Shown here: positions 7,114 to 13,914 of the stretch, piece after piece
Position numbering within the stretch: the first letter of the stretch is position 1
Layout: every line of letters starts with the position of its first letter
Assembly: GCA_937974275.1 (NCBI GenBank)
Contig: CALJIF010000023.1
Coordinates: forward strand, 1-13,914
Direction: 5' to 3'
DNA: 13,914 nt
DNA from: an uncultured Flavobacteriales bacterium
Lineage (GTDB): Bacteria > Bacteroidota > Bacteroidia > Palsa-965
Notes under the pieces: generated by a model
The model's database searches: none
Seen by the model: only the letters and a program-made list of their open reading frames with translations
What the model was told of the DNA's origin: nothing
Program-made: the position numbers and the translations under genes

Positions 7114-8227
7114 CACTAATCAATTGAATTGTTGCGACAATCCACACAATAATACACGGCAGTACTTTCAGCGCATAAGGCTTGATGTACTCATTGCGAA
7201 TGAATGACGGGAATAGATCCGACGCGGAGAGTCCGGTAAGCAGCACAACAAAAATTAGTAGTGCTATTGTCCATTTGTTCCAATCAGAGATGACGAACCA
7301 TAATGCTGCCCCGCACATCGCTATGATGAACGTTGGAGACTCCGCTTTATGATTGAAAATCACAACCCACAAGAGGATGGATGCCATCCACAACAGGCGA
7401 TAGTTGTAGCTCGCGTGATAAGCGATACGTATAGCAGGTAATAATAAAAGTATCATGCCCGGAAGAATGTAATAGGCATCGCTTGCATGAATGCCTAAAG
7501 CACGTTCAGCAAAAGTCATGATGGAAAAATTCAGTTCGTGCGATGGATCTGTTTTTATTAACGTCCACCAGTTTTGATACTGTAAGAACAACGTGTCGAG
7601 GTTAGTAAACAGCAGTGGCAACGCTGCAAGTGCAATAAACCAAAATGCACATAGCGCGATGAAGCGAAGTTTCTTGTCGTAACAAACAAATAAGATGCCG
7701 GCTACAGCAGCAAATAGCTTTACGTGAAATCCGAGGCATAACAACAAAGCGGCACGTCCCGGTTTTCCGGTATCCATGAAATGAAATGCACCGATCATCA
7801 AACCCGCCATCAAGCCATTACTTTGAGAATTCTGAATGGAGGTAATTGTTTCAACAAGAATGAGCAACAGGACAATACCCTTAGATTTATCGGAAAGTTT
7901 CAATTTGCTGATGGCCCACACAGGGAACAGCGTATTCAACAAGCTCCAGAAAAATATACCGATGTAGGAAGGCATCCAGTAAAACGGAGCCATTAGCGCG
8001 GCAAACGTCGGACTGTATTTGTAAAGGTCGTAGTATAAGTCGGGATATTCCGCATACAAGTCAGCACCGCGATTTAAATTGAAGAATGAATAACGGAATA
8101 TTTCAAAATTGTTGAACGCAAAATCCACAAACAGCAGTCGATGTACAGTTACGATAACAGCAGCCAGCAGAAATATGATCCACCACATACGTACATTACT
8201 CATGCTATTTCGAAGTGCCGTAATCAT
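7043..8227 (-). CDS. DUF2029 / glycosyltransferase family 87 membrane protein
   Basis: The 394-residue polytopic membrane protein has about ten hydrophobic helices. Its first membrane helix (15-34) is followed by Asp35 and then 'YKYSPTFAALMAPF' (69-82), the 'f-YsP---l---P' pattern seen after the first periplasmic loop in GT-C type family 87/DUF2029 transferases. These use polyprenyl-phosphate sugars, with characterised relatives acting in actinobacterial mannan synthesis; the sugar and acceptor here cannot be predicted. The ATG at 8227 overlaps the stop of the upstream glycosyltransferase gene as ATGA, indicating translational coupling and supporting this start over Met9 or Met14. The last 23 codons lie antisense to the 3' end of the O-antigen ligase gene. 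The family call comes from motif and topology; GT39/ArnT-like families are the main alternative. Confidence 0.78.
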   Translation of the reverse strand: MITALRNSMSNVRMWWIIFLLAAVIVTVHRLLFVDFAFNNFEIFRYSFFNLNRGADLYAEYPDLYYDLYKYSPTFAALMAPFYWMPSYIGIFFWSLLNTLFPVWAISKLKLSDKSKGIVLLLILVETITSIQNSQSNGLMAGLMIGAFHFMDTGKPGRAALLLCLGFHVKLFAAVAGILFVCYDKKLRFIALCAFWFIALAALPLLFTNLDTLFLQYQNWWTLIKTDPSHELNFSIMTFAERALGIHASDAYYILPGMILLLLPAIRIAYHASYNYRLLWMASILLWVVIFNHKAESPTFIIAMCGAALWFVISDWNKWTIALLIFVVLLTGLSASDLFPSFIRNEYIKPYALKVLPCIIVWIVATIQLISANSRGVLWLRSEHSSALRTGTKL

Positions 8228-8991
8228 TTCGCATCCTTGTTAAGCACCCACAATTTTTTGTATTTCAACCAGGTTTCCCATGCAGTAATTTTACATATCA
8301 CCCAGCCGTTATAGCCATCCAAAAAGCCGGCATGAACAATATAGTTGCGAATGAACTTAACTCCCGACTTAAATACAGCAAGCAATAGCGAAGACTTTTT
8401 TCCCTTGGCAAACAATGCCTGTGCGGCTATTCCTGAAAATTTATCTGCCTGACGATAATGTTCCTCCACAGTGTAATAACTGTAGTGCAAAATGTTACCC
8501 GGTAAATGGACAACACTCTTGTCTCCATGATGTAATTCAAATTTATCGTGAGGATTCACACCGCCCCATGCTCCGCTGCCGGATTGCCATAATCGCAATT
8601 TAGTGTCCGGATACCAGCCGCAATGTTTAATCCATTGGCCGCAATAGTTCGTTAAACGATTCATCGTATAACCTGATGCAGTCGTATTTTTTTTTACTTC
8701 CCGAATTGCTTGAAGTAGAGTTTCATCAGGAGCTTCATCCGCATCTAAAGAGAGAATCAGCGGATGTTTTGCAAATGTTAGTGCACGATTCTTCTGTTGG
8801 ATATGTCCGTCGAACGCGTGCTGAATAAACGTAACACGGTATTGTTTGCAGATAGCTTCAGTGTTGTCCGTTGAGAATGAATCCAACACGATGATTTCAT
8901 CGGCCACTGACTGAACAGATTTCAGGCAACGTTCGATGTTACGTTGTTCGTTGAACGTAATGATGACAACAGAAAGCAGCGTACCGGCCAT
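8224..8991 (-). CDS. Family 2 glycosyltransferase, WaaE/KdtX-like
   Basis: The 255-residue protein has the GT-A fold start 'LSVVIITFNEQRNIERCLKS' (6-25), 'DEIIVLDSFSTDNT' (31-44) and the metal-binding 'LDADE' (82-86), which together are typical of WaaE/KdtX-like LPS-core glycosyltransferases that use nucleotide sugars at the cytoplasmic face. The C-terminal part ('GGVNPHDKFEL', then 'HYSYYTVEEHYRQADKFS') also matches this subgroup. The ATG at 8991 is chosen because the fold begins four residues later. A longer in-frame extension to 9162 would overlap meaB and adds no conserved sequence. The gene is first in a two-gene operon with the DUF2029 gene and is divergent from meaB. A role in LPS core or surface glycan assembly is inferred; donor and linkage are unknown. 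Confidence 0.9.
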   Translation of the reverse strand: MAGTLLSVVIITFNEQRNIERCLKSVQSVADEIIVLDSFSTDNTEAICKQYRVTFIQHAFDGHIQQKNRALTFAKHPLILSLDADEAPDETLLQAIREVKKNTTASGYTMNRLTNYCGQWIKHCGWYPDTKLRLWQSGSGAWGGVNPHDKFELHHGDKSVVHLPGNILHYSYYTVEEHYRQADKFSGIAAQALFAKGKKSSLLLAVFKSGVKFIRNYIVHAGFLDGYNGWVICKITAWETWLKYKKLWVLNKDAK

Positions 8992-8997
8992 GCGCTG

Positions 8998-9005
8998 TAA
9001 AGTTA
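8998..9005 (-). promoter_or_regulatory. Putative -7 box of the glycosyltransferase operon
   Basis: On the minus strand, TAACTTTA ends six bases before the ATG at 8991. It matches the Bacteroidota -7 consensus TAnnTTTG at five of the six fixed positions. A TTG (minus strand, plus coordinates 9029-9031) lies 23 bases upstream, the top of the published 17-23 spacing range. The resulting transcript would have almost no leader. This is a pattern match only. Confidence 0.4.
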
Positions 9006-9051
9006 TCGGAAAGTTCGGTATGCATGAGCAAGGTAGAACGCCAATGTTAGT

Positions 9052-9059
9052 TAACTTTG
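9052..9059 (+). promoter_or_regulatory. Putative -7 box for meaB
   Basis: TAACTTTG is a perfect match to the Bacteroidota TAnnTTTG -7 element and ends four bases before the meaB ATG at 9064. No TTG is present at an acceptable -33 position. If used, transcription would start at or next to the ATG, giving a leaderless or nearly leaderless mRNA. Confidence 0.45.
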
Positions 9060-9063
9060 CGGC

Positions 9064-9978
9064 ATGTCCGATATACAGTCGTTGTTGAAGGGAATGGCGT
9101 CCGGTGATCACCGTTCGCTGGCCCGTGCTATTACGGTTGTAGAAAATGAACTCCCGGGACACAAACAGCTGCTGGGCGCATTAAACTTTTCTAACGCCTG
9201 TCCGATAATAGGTGTTACCGGCCCTCCCGGTGCGGGGAAAAGTACGGTCATCAATAATTACATTACGGCCTTAACTGCAGCGGGAAAACGAGTCGGAGTT
9301 ATTGCCGTTGATCCGACTTCTCCTTTCAATTTCGGTTCCTTGCTGGGCGATCGTTTGCGAATGTCAGAGCATTTTAATAATCCGAATGTATTTATTCGTT
9401 CGCTGGCTACACGTGGCTCTTTGGGTGGTTTATCAGCGAAAGCTATTGAAGTTAGTGATGTGATGCGAACTTCCGGATTCGATGCAGTGATTCTTGAAAC
9501 AGTGGGTGTGGGTCAATCGGAAGTGGAAATTGCAGGGCTTGCGGACGTGACAATTTTGGTGCTGGTGCCTGAAGCGGGAGATGAAGTACAAGCGATCAAA
9601 TCAGGTGTGATGGAAATTGCGGATGTTTTTGTTGTGAATAAATCGGATCGTCCCGGAGCGAATACGTTTTTGAAAAATCTTCACGGCATGGTGTCGCATC
9701 GTAACGTTACCACAACGTTGCCGCAAATTGTAAAAACCGTGGGAATTAAAAATGAAGGCACAACGGAACTTATAGCAGCAGTGGAACTCATGATGCAGGA
9801 AGCCCGTGATGATTCGCGTACCGTATTGCTTTATGCCGATAAGGCTTATCGTTTAATACAGGAAGATCTAATGCGAAAGGTTGACCGTAAGTTATTGTTA
9901 AATCAAGTTAACGCAGCCCGGCAGCAGGGCGATTTTCATCTATACCGATTTGTGGAAAGCTATCTTTCTTCTTGCTAA
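9064..9978 (+). CDS. meaB: MeaB/ArgK-type G-protein chaperone of methylmalonyl-CoA mutase
   Basis: The 304-residue cytosolic P-loop GTPase shows a Walker A motif 'GPPGAGKST' (53-61), 'VDPTSPFNFGSLLGDRLRM' (82-100), which is the family's signature loop, 'ETVGVGQSE' (145-153, switch region) and the G4 motif 'NKSD' (192-195). MeaB/ArgK proteins gate adenosylcobalamin loading into, and removal of damaged cofactor from, B12-dependent mutases. The usual 'GG-ILGDR' is 'FGSLLGDR' here, a mild variation. Length is close to the family norm of about 310-330, with a rather short C-terminal dimerisation arm. The mutase genes mutA/mutB are not in the window, so the partner lies elsewhere. The start ATG sits in a divergent promoter region, and the LytTR gene follows after 30 bases. 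Confidence 0.93.
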   Translation: MSDIQSLLKGMASGDHRSLARAITVVENELPGHKQLLGALNFSNACPIIGVTGPPGAGKSTVINNYITALTAAGKRVGVIAVDPTSPFNFGSLLGDRLRMSEHFNNPNVFIRSLATRGSLGGLSAKAIEVSDVMRTSGFDAVILETVGVGQSEVEIAGLADVTILVLVPEAGDEVQAIKSGVMEIADVFVVNKSDRPGANTFLKNLHGMVSHRNVTTTLPQIVKTVGIKNEGTTELIAAVELMMQEARDDSRTVLLYADKAYRLIQEDLMRKVDRKLLLNQVNAARQQGDFHLYRFVESYLSSC

Positions 9979-10008
9979 ATCGAAAAAAAATGCGATATTA
10001 GTACACCC

Positions 10009-10710
10009 ATGAACGTTTTACGCTGCATAATTGTTGATGATGACCCGATCGCAAGACGTACGATCGAGCACTGTGTTGAAAAGACTCCTTTTCTTCATTT
10101 GGCTAAGTCGTGCAGTAATGTGCAAGAAGCGTTATCTGTTTTGCACGATCAGCCCACTGATCTGATTTTCCTGGACGTTGAAATGCCGGATATGTCCGGA
10201 TTGGATTTTATTAAAACATTCAAGGATATCCCGCAAATTGTTCTGATTACGGGTAAGAAAGAATACGCCGCAGATGCCTTTGATTATGACGTTACGGATT
10301 TCGTTTTGAAACCCGTAGAATATCCTCGATTCCTGAAAGCCGCAACCAAAGCACAAAGTATTCACGAGTCCATGGAAGTAGGCAAGGAAGGGGAAAGCGA
10401 ACACCTGTTCATCAAAAAAGAAGGTGCTCGTTTATTACGTTTAGAGGCGAAAGATATACTGTATGTAGAGGCACTCGCAGATTACGTTAACATATACACC
10501 AAAGACGGTCGCCATACGCTTTTATCAACGATGAAAGCCATTGAAGCCAAGTTGCCATCACGTGACTTCCTGCGGATTCACCGCTCTTTTATCGTTCGTT
10601 TAGATAAAATAGCTGAGATTGAAGAAAGTGCGGTTACCATCAACGGTAAATCAATTCCCGTTTCCCGATCGCACAAGGAAGATTTGCACCGCCGTCTGAA
10701 GCTGTTGTAA
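10009..10710 (+). CDS. LytTR-family response regulator
   Basis: The 233-residue two-component regulator has an N-terminal receiver domain (about 4-118) with acidic pocket Asp10-Asp12, phospho-acceptor Asp56 in 'FLDVEMP', Thr81 and Lys101 ('VLKPVEY'). A C-terminal LytTR DNA-binding domain covers about 133-232, seen in 'DILYVEALADYVNIYT' (149-164), 'FLRIHRSFIV' (187-196) and 'IPVSRSHKEDL' (216-226). It should bind DNA direct repeats and control transcription when phosphorylated. The usual partner, a LytS/YehU-type His_kinase membrane protein, is not adjacent, so the cognate kinase is unknown. The large hybrid kinase downstream has its own receiver domain and is separated by a terminator. The start ATG is the only reasonable one; a -7 box is not convincing. 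Confidence 0.95.
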   Translation: MNVLRCIIVDDDPIARRTIEHCVEKTPFLHLAKSCSNVQEALSVLHDQPTDLIFLDVEMPDMSGLDFIKTFKDIPQIVLITGKKEYAADAFDYDVTDFVLKPVEYPRFLKAATKAQSIHESMEVGKEGESEHLFIKKEGARLLRLEAKDILYVEALADYVNIYTKDGRHTLLSTMKAIEAKLPSRDFLRIHRSFIVRLDKIAEIEESAVTINGKSIPVSRSHKEDLHRRLKLL

Positions 10711-10795
10711 TTCCCGCTAATCCCCACATTCAGACCATTCGTCGGGGGCACTTTTCATCGTATCGGAATTTTCAAAAAGAGGCGAAATGTTGCAC

Positions 10796-10803
10796 CATCT
10801 TTG
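10796..10803 (+). promoter_or_regulatory. Possible -7 box before the small ORF
   Basis: CATCTTTG matches the fixed positions of TAnnTTTG except the first base and lies 21 bases upstream of the ATG at 10825. A T-rich TTTTC at 10769-10773 stands roughly where a -33 element would be, but it is not TTG. Weak support. Confidence 0.25.
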
Positions 10804-10824
10804 TATCATCAATGGTATGCAACA

Positions 10825-11022
10825 ATGGAACAAGAGCCGTACAGAAGGGAATTGGAACTGCAAAAGCGTGAGATGCAAATTCAGCTGATCCGCGAGCAAC
10901 ATCCTGTCTATAAGGACTTCAACTTCGAAGCATACAGTTCGCAAAAAATTGCTGAGATGTATTACATTCTCATTGAGACTAAAATAGGTGATAAGGGAAC
11001 GAAGGTGCAAACTAAAGTGTAG
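10825..11022 (+). CDS. Small charged hypothetical protein, 65 aa
   Basis: I do not recognise this family. The ORF starts at ATG 10825; an in-frame TTG at 10801 is the only earlier start. It encodes a 65-residue, highly charged, soluble protein. Residues 5-27 form a strongly amphipathic, Glu/Arg/Gln-rich helix ('RRELELQKREMQIQLIREQ'), followed by an aromatic stretch 'VYKDFNFEAYSS' (28-39), a second helix 'QKIAEMYYILIETKIG' (40-55) and a Lys-rich tail. No signal peptide, membrane segment or metal site is seen. It looks real: it has Bacteroidota-like codon use, a possible promoter, and a strong terminator 28 bases behind it. It is probably a monocistronic unit between the LytTR gene and the hybrid kinase. 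Coiled-coil partner or small regulator are possibilities without direct evidence. Confidence 0.6.
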   Translation: MEQEPYRRELELQKREMQIQLIREQHPVYKDFNFEAYSSQKIAEMYYILIETKIGDKGTKVQTKV

Positions 11023-11044
11023 GGGTTATGCAATTTGCACCTTC
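11001..11044. repeat. 11-bp perfect inverted repeat across the small ORF stop codon
   Basis: GAAGGTGCAAA (11001-11011) is exactly complementary to TTTGCACCTTC (11034-11044) across a 22-base loop that contains the TAG stop at 11020-11022. It lacks a T tract and lies seven bases before the terminator stem, so it is a separate structure, either an RNA hairpin or an operator. Confidence 0.7.
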
Positions 11045-11050
11045 AAATAA

Positions 11051-11086
11051 GAACGGCGACTTTCCAAAGGGTCGCCGTTCTCTTTT
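11051..11086 (+). terminator. Strong intrinsic terminator after the small ORF
   Basis: A perfect 10-bp stem, GAACGGCGAC (11051-11060) with GTCGCCGTTC (11071-11080), encloses a 10-base loop, and TCTTTT follows (11081-11086). It insulates the hybrid kinase gene, which starts 43 bases further on, from upstream transcription. Confidence 0.88.
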
Positions 11087-11129
11087 ATAGCCGGCACTTG
11101 TAATTTCTTGCTAACTTCATGAGCACAAT

Positions 11130-13914
11130 ATGTCTGCTCTCCACCGCATTTTTAATCGCTACTACTTTTCTGAACGTGTCTTATTTATTACGCTCGGCTT
11201 AGGTGTATTGTCGGGCGGATTTGTAAATGGGGCTTATCTGCGTGGAGATGCAGAGGCATTCATCCGCATTATCGTTGGGCTGTACGGAGTCGTTGCATTT
11301 GGTTATTCCGTTTTTCTGCGTTCAACTAAAAAAGCGAATCGCTACCTGGCGTACGGCGCTATTTTCATGCTGTATGGTTTTGGATTGTTTCTGGTTTATC
11401 ATAGTCGTCTGAACTTAGATACAGCTTTAACACTTGTAGGCATGTATGTGATCTGCAGCTTGTATTTCAGAACGTTTCAACAGCAAATGATTTATCTCGC
11501 GACGGCTTTGCTGGCGTCTATTATCGTTTGTTACCTGATTCAGGATCCGATTATTGACCCGCTGGTTTTCACATTTCGTTTGTTTCTGGGCGGGTCTCTA
11601 ATTCTTGCCTTGTCCTTTAACACCCGCTATTATCAAGGACAGCTGGAAGAGTTCTCCGAAAAAGTTGCACAGGAAAATAAGGCCTTAAGTGCATCTTATT
11701 CTACGCTGCAGGAAAAATTGACGCAGGAACAATTGTTGTCCATGGTTGCAGCGCGATCAAATGCTGCTGTGGTAATTACTGATGCTGACGATCGCATTGA
11801 ATGGGTAAACTCCGGATTCACGGATATATTTGGTTATACGGGCGATGAGGTACTCTCTCTACCAATTGCAATATTGCGTGGGCCTAAAACAGATCCGGAT
11901 GTATTACATCGATTAGCAGAGAAAAAAAAATCCGGGTTACCGTTTCGCGAGGTGCTACTGAATTTTACAAAGTCCGGTGCTCCTGTTTGGATACAAATGA
12001 ACGTCACGCCTTTGTATGATGATAATGGTCGACTCGTGCGGTACATTGCCATTCAGGAAGATGTGTCGGAAATTAAACGTACCGAACAAGAGTTGGTACG
12101 GAGTAAAGATTTGCTTAATCAAGCACAGCGTCAGGCAAAAATCGGAAGCTGGACCATGACATTCGATTCGGAATTTATTGATGCCTCCGATGAACTGTAT
12201 GAATTACTCGAGATTAATAAAACCGAACGTTTGAAGTTAACGCGTTTGCTGGAGTGTATGGATGATCCGGATCGAGAGCAGTTTCAGGAACAGTTGTCGC
12301 GTATAGTTGCACCGGGGGCTTTTTTTGAATTTGATCACCGATTGCATTCGGCGAATAATGTAAAGTATGTTATCCATACCGCACGTGTGGACGCACTTTC
12401 TGATGGAGAACAAATTTTGATAGGTACTATACAGGATGTAACGGAGCGTCGACTTATCGAGCAGGAAGTTCGTCTCGCTGAAGCGCAATACAGAAGCCTT
12501 TTCGAACACGCGCAGCACATGATCTGTATGCACGACATGAACGGGTTGATCATGAGTATTAATCCTGTCGGCGCGCATGATCTCGGTTATGAACCTGAAG
12601 AATTAATCGGACGTTCTATCACCTATCTTATTCATGAGCACGTGCGTTCGGAATTTGATGTGTATTTGAAAAAGATAGTCGAAACGGGGCAGGCGCAAGG
12701 ACTGTTGCGTTTGGTGCATCGTAACGGCACTTCAACAGTTTGGATGTACAATAATATTCTGCTTCGTGATCCGAAAAATCAACCATTTGTTTTATGCAGT
12801 AATGTAAACATAACCGAACGTTACCATATGGAACAGCAGTTGATTCAGTCGCGGAAAACTGCAGAAGATGCATTGGTGACGAAAGATCGTTTCGTGGCGA
12901 ATATTAGTCACGAGTTGCGCACACCGATGAATTCAATTATCGGATTTGCGGAATTACTTATGCGTTCGATACCCGAAGGAGAACATCGTTCGTATGTGAA
13001 AGCAATTCAAACCGCCGGAGAGTCCTTAATTCACATGATTAACGATTTACTTGATCTTGCCAAAATTGAAGCCGGAAAACTGGAGTTTGAGGTACGTCCT
13101 TACCGTGTACGTGATGTGTTAAAGCGGGTTCATGACTTATTGTTACATCGTGTTGCTGACGGGAAAGTAGTATTTAAATGGATGTGCGGTAAGGACGTTC
13201 CCGATTATGTTTTGGGTGATGATCATCGCCTCAATCAAATATTGATGAATGTTGTTGGTAATGCGTTGAAGTTTACCGAACAAGGATATGTAAATGTGTA
13301 CTGCAATATTGAAAGTGAAACTGATGAGGTGATTTATCTGCGTTACACCATTGAAGATTCGGGAATCGGAATTCCGGAGGATCAATTGGAAAACATTTTC
13401 GAACCGTTCAAACAAGTTTCGGGTGAAGCCAATCGTAAATATGCAGGCACCGGGTTGGGTTTAACTATCGTTAAAGATTTAGTTGAACTGCAAGGAGGTG
13501 TTGTAAATGTGAAAAGCGCACCGGGCCTGGGTACAACATTTCAGATCATTATTCCTGCGCAACGCCTAAAGCCAGACAGTGTAACAACTGTGCCGGAGTT
13601 GTTGCCTCTTCAGATACAAAATTCAACTACCAAAATACTGCTTGTGGAAGACCACGAGCTAAACAGGCAATTGGCATTTAGACTGATTTCCGATTTTGGT
13701 TTTGAAGTACAAGTGTCGCATAACGGTAAAGATGCCATTGAACGTTTGAAGAACAACCGTTACGATATTATTCTCATGGACTTACAGATGCCGGAGGTAG
13801 ACGGCTATGCAGCAACAGCCTATATCCGCGAACGCTTGAACATTAACACCCCGATTGTTGCTGTAACCGCCCATTCTGCAAAAGGCGAACGCGAGAAATG
13901 TCTCCAACTCGGTA
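11130..13914 (+). CDS. Membrane-bound multi-PAS hybrid sensor histidine kinase (3' end cut by window)
   Basis: An open frame from ATG 11130 runs through the window end: 928 full codons without a stop. The N-terminus has six predicted membrane helices (about 17-37, 44-63, 72-91, 98-116, 120-137, 144-163) and then a coiled linker (170-203). Three PAS domains follow: about 204-320 ('NAAVVITDADDRIEWVNSGF'), 331-441 ('AKIGSWTM' start, 'IQDVTERR' end) and 450-566 ('FEHAQHMICMHDMNG'). HisKA holds the phospho-acceptor His594 in 'NISHELRTP'. HATPase has the N box Asn711 ('NVVGNALKFT'), G1 'EDSGIGIP' (742-749), F box 'FEPF' (757-760) and G2 'GTGLGLT' (773-779). A C-terminal receiver begins at 835 with Glu840-Asp841, phospho-acceptor Asp884 ('MDLQMP') and Thr913; its conserved Lys, and any HPt domain, lie beyond the window. 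The signal is unknown. No other start fits: an upstream ATG at 11119 is out of frame. Confidence 0.95.
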   Translation, partial: MSALHRIFNRYYFSERVLFITLGLGVLSGGFVNGAYLRGDAEAFIRIIVGLYGVVAFGYSVFLRSTKKANRYLAYGAIFMLYGFGLFLVYHSRLNLDTALTLVGMYVICSLYFRTFQQQMIYLATALLASIIVCYLIQDPIIDPLVFTFRLFLGGSLILALSFNTRYYQGQLEEFSEKVAQENKALSASYSTLQEKLTQEQLLSMVAARSNAAVVITDADDRIEWVNSGFTDIFGYTGDEVLSLPIAILRGPKTDPDVLHRLAEKKKSGLPFREVLLNFTKSGAPVWIQMNVTPLYDDNGRLVRYIAIQEDVSEIKRTEQELVRSKDLLNQAQRQAKIGSWTMTFDSEFIDASDELYELLEINKTERLKLTRLLECMDDPDREQFQEQLSRIVAPGAFFEFDHRLHSANNVKYVIHTARVDALSDGEQILIGTIQDVTERRLIEQEVRLAEAQYRSLFEHAQHMICMHDMNGLIMSINPVGAHDLGYEPEELIGRSITYLIHEHVRSEFDVYLKKIVETGQAQGLLRLVHRNGTSTVWMYNNILLRDPKNQPFVLCSNVNITERYHMEQQLIQSRKTAEDALVTKDRFVANISHELRTPMNSIIGFAELLMRSIPEGEHRSYVKAIQTAGESLIHMINDLLDLAKIEAGKLEFEVRPYRVRDVLKRVHDLLLHRVADGKVVFKWMCGKDVPDYVLGDDHRLNQILMNVVGNALKFTEQGYVNVYCNIESETDEVIYLRYTIEDSGIGIPEDQLENIFEPFKQVSGEANRKYAGTGLGLTIVKDLVELQGGVVNVKSAPGLGTTFQIIIPAQRLKPDSVTTVPELLPLQIQNSTTKILLVEDHELNRQLAFRLISDFGFEVQVSHNGKDAIERLKNNRYDIILMDLQMPEVDGYAATAYIRERLNINTPIVAVTAHSAKGEREKCLQLG

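Noticed and set aside
8992..9162. N-terminal extension of the family 2 glycosyltransferase to an ATG at 9162
   Set aside because: It would overlap meaB antisense by about 99 bases, and the GT-A fold begins right after Met at 8991; the extra 57 residues look like noncoding translation.
10722..10747. Possible terminator after the LytTR gene (CCCC/GGGG pairing)
   Set aside because: Only four base pairs around an 18-base loop, with a poor T tract.
11119..11202. 27-codon ORF starting at ATG 11119 ahead of the hybrid kinase
   Set aside because: It is out of frame with the kinase, largely inside the kinase's first helix region, and lacks support; a leader peptide cannot be shown.
12237..12578. 113-codon antisense ORF inside the hybrid kinase
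   Set aside because: It lies opposite the second and third PAS regions, which read as conserved protein on the + strand.
1..13914. Mobile element, CRISPR, phage or toxin-antitoxin content
   Set aside because: No transposase, integrase, repeat array or terminal inverted repeats were seen; the genes look like ordinary chromosomal functions with uniform composition.

Overview
The window looks like chromosomal DNA from a member of the Bacteroidota. The reasons are the families present (a DUF5777 beta-barrel, DUF4271 beside uroporphyrinogen-III synthase, a long-tailed S41 protease, an O-antigen ligase with a large soluble insert, a LytTR regulator), the near absence of Shine-Dalgarno sequences, and TAnnTTTG-like promoter boxes. 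The genus cannot be named. I see no insertion sequence, phage gene, CRISPR array, tRNA or rRNA. Every stretch is genic or a short intergenic gap; the longest gaps are about 110 bases.

Left part (1-5430, all + strand): a YceI-like secreted protein ends in a clear intrinsic terminator. A tightly packed run follows: DUF5777 outer-membrane-type barrel, DUF4271 membrane protein, hemD, rnpA, yidD and an S41 (CtpA-type) protease. Gaps are 1 to 25 bases and rnpA overlaps yidD, so this is probably one operon mixing heme synthesis, tRNA processing and envelope functions. hemD, rnpA and yidD all appear to start with GTG.

Middle part (5518-8991): a polysaccharide or LPS cluster. An O-antigen ligase-like gene on the + strand runs tail to tail into a two-gene minus-strand operon, a WaaE-like family 2 glycosyltransferase followed by a DUF2029/family 87 membrane glycosyltransferase. 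The convergent genes overlap by 71 bases, and the two minus-strand genes overlap by 4 bases (ATGA).

Right part (8992-13914): a 72-base divergent promoter region separates the glycosyltransferase operon from meaB, the G-protein chaperone of the B12-dependent methylmalonyl-CoA mutase. Then come a LytTR response regulator, a small unrecognised 65-residue ORF followed by two consecutive hairpins (the second a strong terminator), and a large hybrid sensor kinase. The kinase has six predicted membrane segments, three PAS domains, HisKA, HATPase and a receiver domain, and it is cut by the window end after 928 codons.

Nothing here proves a new defence or mobile system. The least explained items are the small ORF with its paired hairpins, the near-leaderless divergent promoters, the convergent coding overlap, and the recurring but unassigned DUF4271-hemD association.
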